From NCBI GenBank assembly GCA_026990815.1, contig JALXCS010000218.1, positions 6,683-16,910 of the forward strand: 10,228 bases of DNA. The letters run 5' to 3'. The notes below the pieces were generated by a model that was given only the letters and a program-made list of their open reading frames with translations, searched no databases and was not told the DNA's origin. The stretch is from Methylomonas sp. GTDB taxonomy: Bacteria; Pseudomonadota; Gammaproteobacteria; Methylococcales; Methylomonadaceae. Made by a program: the position numbers and the translations under genes. Positions 6,507 through 10,228 of this stretch are shown here, in pieces. The first letter of the stretch is position 1. Each line of letters opens with the position of its first letter.

Positions 6507-8063
6507 ATGCATTCAAACCGAGCCACAAAAATAAAATCTAGATACGATGTCATTGTTATAGGTAGCGGTGTTGGAGGGCTGACTGCCGCATCATTATTGG
6601 CGAAAAGTGGCAAATCAGTACTGGTTATTGAAGCGCACGACAGGCCAGGTGGCTATGCGCACGGGTTTAACCGGAAACGGTATCATTTTGATTCAGGCGT
6701 TCATTTAACTAGTGGTTGCGGGAAACATGGTTACCAGGGTGGCCAGGTAATTTACAAAGTAATAACTAGTCTTGGAATTACCGATCAAATAGAGTTTATC
6801 CCTGTTAATCCTTTTTCCCAAGCATGTTATCCAGATTTTACCGCCAGATTACCCACTTCAATAGATGGTTTTGTTGGTACTTTAGGGCAGTACTTTCCAG
6901 ATGAAGCTCAGGGGTTAAAAAACTTGGTTGATTTGTGTTTGCAGATTACGGAAGAAGTGGCAAAAGCAGACGAAGTTATGGCCGATAGCGGTTTTTTTTC
7001 CCAGATTGAAGCGAAACTGCCCGCATTTAACCAATATCGTAAATTTACTTTGACCGAAGTTTGTCAAGGTTTTATCAATGACCCAAAACTTCTCAGTTTG
7101 TTTGCAACTAATTGGCCTTATCTTGGTTTGCCTCCCTCTCAGGTTTCTTTTGTTTATTGGGCAACGATGCTAATCGGTTATTTGGTTGATGGCGCTTATT
7201 ATTGCAAAGGTGGCTTCCAAAAGTATGCTGATGGATTAGTTCATGGGCTGCTGAAAAACAAGGGTGATATTGTTTTTAAAACCTGGGTCAAGAAAATTGA
7301 AATTGAAAAGCAAACGGTTAAAGGTATCATTACCGATTCAGGACAGCGGATTGGGGCGGATGCCGTGATTTCTAATGCAGATATGAGGCAAACTGTTACT
7401 GATTTGGTGGGTATTGAGTTTTTTCCAAAACGATATCTGCAGCGACTAGATAGAATGCGCCATTCCCTGTCAATTTTTGCAGTTTATATTGCCACTGATT
7501 TGCCCATTCATGAGTTGGGGTTTGCACAGGAAGCTTTTTGTTATCAGAGCGAAGATCATGAGGAAAACTTTGCTACGATTGAGCAGGGAGAGCTTTCCTT
7601 TATAAGTATTACAATACCAACCTTAACAGATAGTTCTTTGGCGCCCGCGGGTGAGCATGTGCTTATGATAACAACATTATTACCATATCAAAAACGCGAG
7701 ATATGGAAGCAGCTAAAACCGGTTGTTGTGGAACAAATGCTGGATCGTGCTGAGTGTTATATTCCAGGTTTAAAAGAACATTTGCTGTTTGTCGATGCTG
7801 GTTCACCCGAAACTATGCGTCGATATACACAAAATCATCAGGGTGCGGCTTATGGCTGGGACGTGACGCCTGATCAAATTGGTCCCGGCCGGATTTCCAA
7901 TCGGTCGCCCGTTTCCGGGCTTTATTATGCTGGACATTGGACGACGCCAGGCGGTGGAGTTTATGGGGTAAGCGTTTCAGGAATGCAAACTGCCCAGCAA
8001 GTTTTGGGAATTACTCATCAGAATGAATTTTGGCAATTTCTTGAAGCAGGCAGAGTAGCGTAG
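6507..8063 (+). CDS. FAD-dependent desaturase/isomerase of the CrtI/CrtISO/retinol-saturase family
   Basis: A 518-residue flavoprotein, normal length for the family. A Rossmann dinucleotide-binding motif sits at the N-terminus (DVIVIGSGVGGLTAASLLA, with G19, G21 and G24), followed by the acidic residue and loop VLVIEAHDRPGGYAHGF (38-54). The C-terminal FAD motif is GLYYAGHWTTPGGGVYGVS (about 471-489), followed by SGMQTA. The middle (about 100-430) is the variable substrate domain. Relatives include phytoene desaturases, carotene isomerase CrtISO and all-trans-retinol 13,14-reductase. The substrate cannot be read from sequence. No other carotenoid gene (crtB, crtM, crtE, crtY) lies in the window, so a role in pigment synthesis is only possible, not shown. 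There is no good Shine-Dalgarno sequence at ATG 6507. It is probably cotranscribed with the nuclease, 39 nt upstream, though the two have no obvious shared function. It converges with the next gene with 2 nt between stops. Confidence 0.88.
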   Translation: MHSNRATKIKSRYDVIVIGSGVGGLTAASLLAKSGKSVLVIEAHDRPGGYAHGFNRKRYHFDSGVHLTSGCGKHGYQGGQVIYKVITSLGITDQIEFIPVNPFSQACYPDFTARLPTSIDGFVGTLGQYFPDEAQGLKNLVDLCLQITEEVAKADEVMADSGFFSQIEAKLPAFNQYRKFTLTEVCQGFINDPKLLSLFATNWPYLGLPPSQVSFVYWATMLIGYLVDGAYYCKGGFQKYADGLVHGLLKNKGDIVFKTWVKKIEIEKQTVKGIITDSGQRIGADAVISNADMRQTVTDLVGIEFFPKRYLQRLDRMRHSLSIFAVYIATDLPIHELGFAQEAFCYQSEDHEENFATIEQGELSFISITIPTLTDSSLAPAGEHVLMITTLLPYQKREIWKQLKPVVVEQMLDRAECYIPGLKEHLLFVDAGSPETMRRYTQNHQGAAYGWDVTPDQIGPGRISNRSPVSGLYYAGHWTTPGGGVYGVSVSGMQTAQQVLGITHQNEFWQFLEAGRVA

Positions 8064-8065
8064 TG

Positions 8066-8416
8066 CTATTCTAGTTCCTTTTTATCCTCCAGTTTGTCTA
8101 CCGTAAAAAGTTTCATATTGGTTCTGATTTCATTAGCAAATTTGAAACCGGTATCGGATAGTGGCTTGTTGCCAATATGCTGTAAATTGAGAGCGGTCAT
8201 CATTGCGGCTTTTTGAAAATCTTTGTTTTTCCTCATCAACATGGATAATACGAACATGGCTTGCTCTTCATCCGTATCACCCGCGTTGATCATGCTTTGT
8301 AAGTCCCGGGTAACAGAAATAAATGCCAGGATCCTCTTTTTTCGGCTCAAAAAACCAATTGAAGGCATGCTGTTATATAATACTTTAAATATTTTTTCTG
8401 CATTATCCAGATTCAC
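8066..8416 (-). CDS. Unrecognised 116-residue soluble protein
   Basis: I do not recognise this protein. It is predicted mostly helical, has no membrane segment, signal peptide or cysteine, and ends in a charged tail (DKLEDKKELE). Visible patterns are SRKKRILAFISVTRDLQSM (24-42), the acidic stretch DTDEEQ (47-52) and MLMRKNKDFQKAAMMTALNL (59-78). The start is GTG (8416-8414), supported by AAGGTG 7 nt upstream (8424-8429 on the minus strand). It converges with the flavoprotein gene (2 nt between stops) and diverges from the permease gene with only 15-36 nt between starts, so promoters must lie inside the neighbouring coding regions. The good ribosome site and sensible composition make a real gene likely. 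The function is unknown. Confidence 0.65.
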   Translation of the reverse strand: MNLDNAEKIFKVLYNSMPSIGFLSRKKRILAFISVTRDLQSMINAGDTDEEQAMFVLSMLMRKNKDFQKAAMMTALNLQHIGNKPLSDTGFKFANEIRTNMKLFTVDKLEDKKELE

Positions 8417-8452
8417 GCGAAAACACCTTGGTTGAGAATCATTAATATTCGT

Positions 8453-9490
8453 ATGGTAAAGGCCCTGTCGTTATTATTTAAGCCAAGAAGGTTTGATGCC
8501 CCCATTCGGCAAAGGTCTTACCAGACGTTTATGATTTATTCTATCATGATCCTTATTTGCTGGATGCTTTGGTATCAATATACAGAGCCAGAGGCTTTTG
8601 AATTACTGAAGGCCAATTGGCCGGTTTCTGTAACCATGATTTTTGGTTCCTTTATTGCTGGCGCAACCAGTGAGGGCGGGGGGGCGGTAGCATTTCCTGT
8701 GTTTACCAAAGTGCTTGATATTTCGCCCAATACAGCCAGCATTTTTTCACTGGCTATCCAAGGTGTTGGAATGACAATGGCCTCGTTGATAATTTTCTTG
8801 TTAAGAGTAAAAGTTCAATGGAAAATGCTTCTATGGGCTAGTATTGGCGGAGTGCCGGGGATTTTTCTAAGTATTTCATTATTGTCACCTTTGATTGCAC
8901 CAGAAGTGATCAAAATGACCTTTACTGCGATGGTCAGCAGTTTTGCAGTGACATTAACAGTATTAAGGGTAAAAGGACGAAGATATAATGATGATTTGTA
9001 TAATTTTGCAGGCACTGAGAAGCTGATCCTGTTGACAGCTGGTTTTGTTGGTGGGGTGATGTCTGGGCTGGTAGGGAATGGCATTGATATTATTTGCTTT
9101 TCAGTGATGGTATTATTATTTCGAATCAAAGAATCAGTCGCAACGCCCACTTCTGTCATTTTAATGGCAATCAACGCGGTCGTTGGTTTTGCGATCCATG
9201 CGTTTTACAGTCAAAACTTTAGCCAAGCAATTCAAAATTATTGGTTAGCCGCGGTTCCAGTTGTTATCATTGGAGCTCCATTAGGCGCTTTTTTTTGTTC
9301 GCGACTTAATAATGGCGCAATAGTTATAATTTTGATTGTATTGATTTTGATTGAGCTAATTTCGTCGCTCTGGATTATTCCCTTGACCGAAAATGTTGTT
9401 TTTTCAAGTTTGACCGTAGGAATACTTTTTTCCGGAGCGTATTATGTGATGGCAAGTGTTAATAAATATAATGATGAAGAGGAGCGTTAA
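8453..9490 (+). CDS. TauE/SafE (TSUP) family membrane permease
   Basis: A 345-residue inner-membrane protein from ATG 8453. An in-frame TTG at 8432 would add 7 residues; neither start has a strong Shine-Dalgarno sequence. The frame has about eight to nine hydrophobic segments in two related halves, the usual TSUP architecture. Numbered from ATG 8453, the family-type glycine-rich stretches are FGSFIAGATSEGGGAVAFPV (64-83) and AGFVGGVMSGLVGNGIDII (196-214), one in each half. SPNTASIFSLAIQ (91-103) and SVATPTSVILMAINAVVGF (228-246) are the matching helix regions. An unusually long N-terminal cytoplasmic leader (about 25 residues, rich in Arg/Lys) precedes the first helix. TSUP members export or import sulfite, sulfoacetate, taurine or other organic anions. 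The substrate here is unknown, and no sulfur-metabolism gene lies nearby. The lipoprotein gene starts 1 nt after its stop. Confidence 0.85.
   Translation: MVKALSLLFKPRRFDAPIRQRSYQTFMIYSIMILICWMLWYQYTEPEAFELLKANWPVSVTMIFGSFIAGATSEGGGAVAFPVFTKVLDISPNTASIFSLAIQGVGMTMASLIIFLLRVKVQWKMLLWASIGGVPGIFLSISLLSPLIAPEVIKMTFTAMVSSFAVTLTVLRVKGRRYNDDLYNFAGTEKLILLTAGFVGGVMSGLVGNGIDIICFSVMVLLFRIKESVATPTSVILMAINAVVGFAIHAFYSQNFSQAIQNYWLAAVPVVIIGAPLGAFFCSRLNNGAIVIILIVLILIELISSLWIIPLTENVVFSSLTVGILFSGAYYVMASVNKYNDEEER
9480..9484 (+). promoter_or_regulatory. Shine-Dalgarno AGGAG of the lipoprotein gene
   Basis: AGGAG lies inside the last codons of the permease gene, 7 nt before ATG 9492. It favours 9492 over the in-frame upstream ATG at 9456, which would add 12 residues ahead of the signal peptide. 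Confidence 0.85.
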
Positions 9491-9491
9491 A

Positions 9492-10061
9492 ATGAAAAAT
9501 TTTTTTCAGCTAGTGGCAGTGTTTTCCATAGTAGTGCTGTTGACATCCTGTAACAGGATGGGTAGAACACCGGAAGCATTGCCGGCTAATATCCAGATTG
9601 GCGATACCTACTATACGCAATTTGCTTTACAGTTTGAAAAGGGACGTTTTATCACCACCAATTATCGCATTGGAGTACTGCTGCCGATCAATTCACAAGT
9701 AACGCTGCTAGATGTCAACAGGAAAGTAATTAAAGTTCATCTTGAGGACTTTGGTCATGATTTGCTGATCAGAAATGCAGCCAAACACGTTGGTGGAGAT
9801 GCATTTTATTATTTTGGTAAATTATTCGATCACCAGAAAGTAAATCTGAACAAATTTACCAGAAAAGAAAGAGCTAATATTAAAAAAGGTAAGGTGGCTG
9901 TGGGTATGCGTAAAGATGCGGTGATTGCAGCTATTGGTTATCCTCCAACACACCAGACGCCAAGCTTGGAATATAATAACTGGACTTACTGGAAAACCCG
10001 CTGGGGAGACAAATTTATCGTCTATTTCAAAAATGGCAAGGTTTCCCGGATTCAAGATTAA
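9492..10061 (+). CDS. Lipoprotein with BamE/SmpA-like C-terminal domain
   Basis: A 189-residue exported lipoprotein. The signal peptide (MKNFFQLVAVFSIVVLLTSC) ends in a lipobox LTSC with the lipidated C20. The next residue is N21, not aspartate, which favours sorting to the outer membrane. Residues about 30-125 are a polar, beta-rich region I do not recognise. Residues about 132-189 (GKVAVGMRKDAVIAAIGYPP, then WTYWKTRWGDKFIVYFKNGK) follow the BamE/SmpA/OmlA pattern: the GM..D.V...GYPP helix-turn followed by W-T-Y-W and a strand ending NGKV. BamE itself assists outer-membrane protein assembly. This protein is longer and is probably a paralogue of unknown role rather than BamE. It starts 1 nt after the permease stop, with its Shine-Dalgarno inside that gene, so the two are cotranscribed. 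ffh begins 37 nt downstream. Confidence 0.87.
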   Translation: MKNFFQLVAVFSIVVLLTSCNRMGRTPEALPANIQIGDTYYTQFALQFEKGRFITTNYRIGVLLPINSQVTLLDVNRKVIKVHLEDFGHDLLIRNAAKHVGGDAFYYFGKLFDHQKVNLNKFTRKERANIKKGKVAVGMRKDAVIAAIGYPPTHQTPSLEYNNWTYWKTRWGDKFIVYFKNGKVSRIQD

Positions 10062-10098
10062 TCATTGAAAATTAGAACATTTTATAGATTGGAAAATC

Positions 10099-10228
10099 AT
10101 GTTTGATAATTTAACCGAACGATTAGGAAAAACCCTAAAAAATCTCAAGGGTCAGGGTCGGCTGACTGAAGAAAACATTAAAGAAACCCTGCGCGAAGTA
10201 CGCATGGCGCTTCTGGAGGCAGATGTTG
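10099..10228 (+). CDS. ffh: Signal recognition particle GTPase Ffh, N-terminal 43 codons (runs off right edge)
   Basis: The frame from ATG 10099 begins [20 protein letters not shown], followed by [20 protein letters not shown] and ADV, the well-conserved helical N domain of Ffh. In the full protein the GTPase G domain and the RNA- and signal-binding M domain would follow. Ffh with 4.5S RNA delivers nascent membrane proteins to FtsY and the Sec translocon. GGA at 10091-10093 is a modest ribosome site 5 nt upstream. The 37-nt gap before it has no convincing promoter, so readthrough from the lipoprotein gene or a promoter inside that gene is likely. Confidence 0.95.
   Translation, partial: MFDNLTERLGKTLKNLKGQGRLTEENIKETLREVRMALLEADV

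Noticed and set aside
8376..8381. Perfect TATAAT upstream of the permease gene
   Set aside because: No -35 hexamer at 16-18 bp spacing (the nearest TTGAAG is only 11 bp away), and it lies in AT-rich coding sequence, so I did not list it as a promoter.
9456..9491. Upstream start for the lipoprotein at ATG 9456
   Set aside because: It would overlap the permease end and place 12 residues before the signal peptide. The AGGAG site is correctly spaced for 9492.

Overview
The window looks like ordinary chromosome of an AT-leaning gammaproteobacterium. The evidence is a trhP/yegQ-type U32 protein, a bacterial dtd, and a BamE/SmpA-like lipoprotein next to ffh. The mix of a CrtISO-like carotenoid/retinoid-type flavoprotein, an HDOD/histidine-kinase cluster and 'CATCC' palindromic repeats reminds me of methanotrophs and relatives (Methylococcales). 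That is an impression, not a proof.

Layout. Positions 1-3173 (minus strand) hold a tightly packed signalling operon, transcribed right to left: an HDOD protein, a membrane histidine kinase with PAS, HisKA and HATPase domains, a stand-alone CheY-like receiver, and the first 44 codons of a fourth protein that runs off the left edge. The genes overlap by 1 nt (TAATG) and 4 nt (ATGA) or lie 3 nt apart, so translational coupling is likely. A 118-nt gap (3174-3291) with a hairpin and a second inverted repeat separates this operon from trhP (3292-4632, minus), the tRNA U34 hydroxylation protein. Next come an undercalled 45-46-residue membrane microprotein (plus) and dtd (minus), whose 3' ends overlap by 41 bp. 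A 96-bp inverted-repeat element lies just upstream of dtd.

From 5625 rightward most genes are on the plus strand: an exported SNase-type nuclease, a CrtISO/phytoene-desaturase-like FAD protein, a TauE/SafE-type permease, a lipoprotein with a BamE-like C-terminal domain, and the start of ffh (SRP GTPase). One unrecognised 116-residue gene (minus) is wedged between the flavoprotein and the permease.

How they work together. The HDOD-kinase-receiver block is the only clear functional unit. It probably senses a periplasmic signal and passes phosphate to a receiver that has no DNA-binding output, so the output is likely through protein-protein contact with a partner such as the HDOD protein or the truncated fourth protein. 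trhP and dtd both act on tRNA but are separate units. I found no tRNA/rRNA genes, CRISPR array, transposase or phage genes. I do not see a convincing new multi-gene system. The best leads are the microprotein/dtd antisense overlap, the palindromic element, and the signalling operon with its unidentified last gene.
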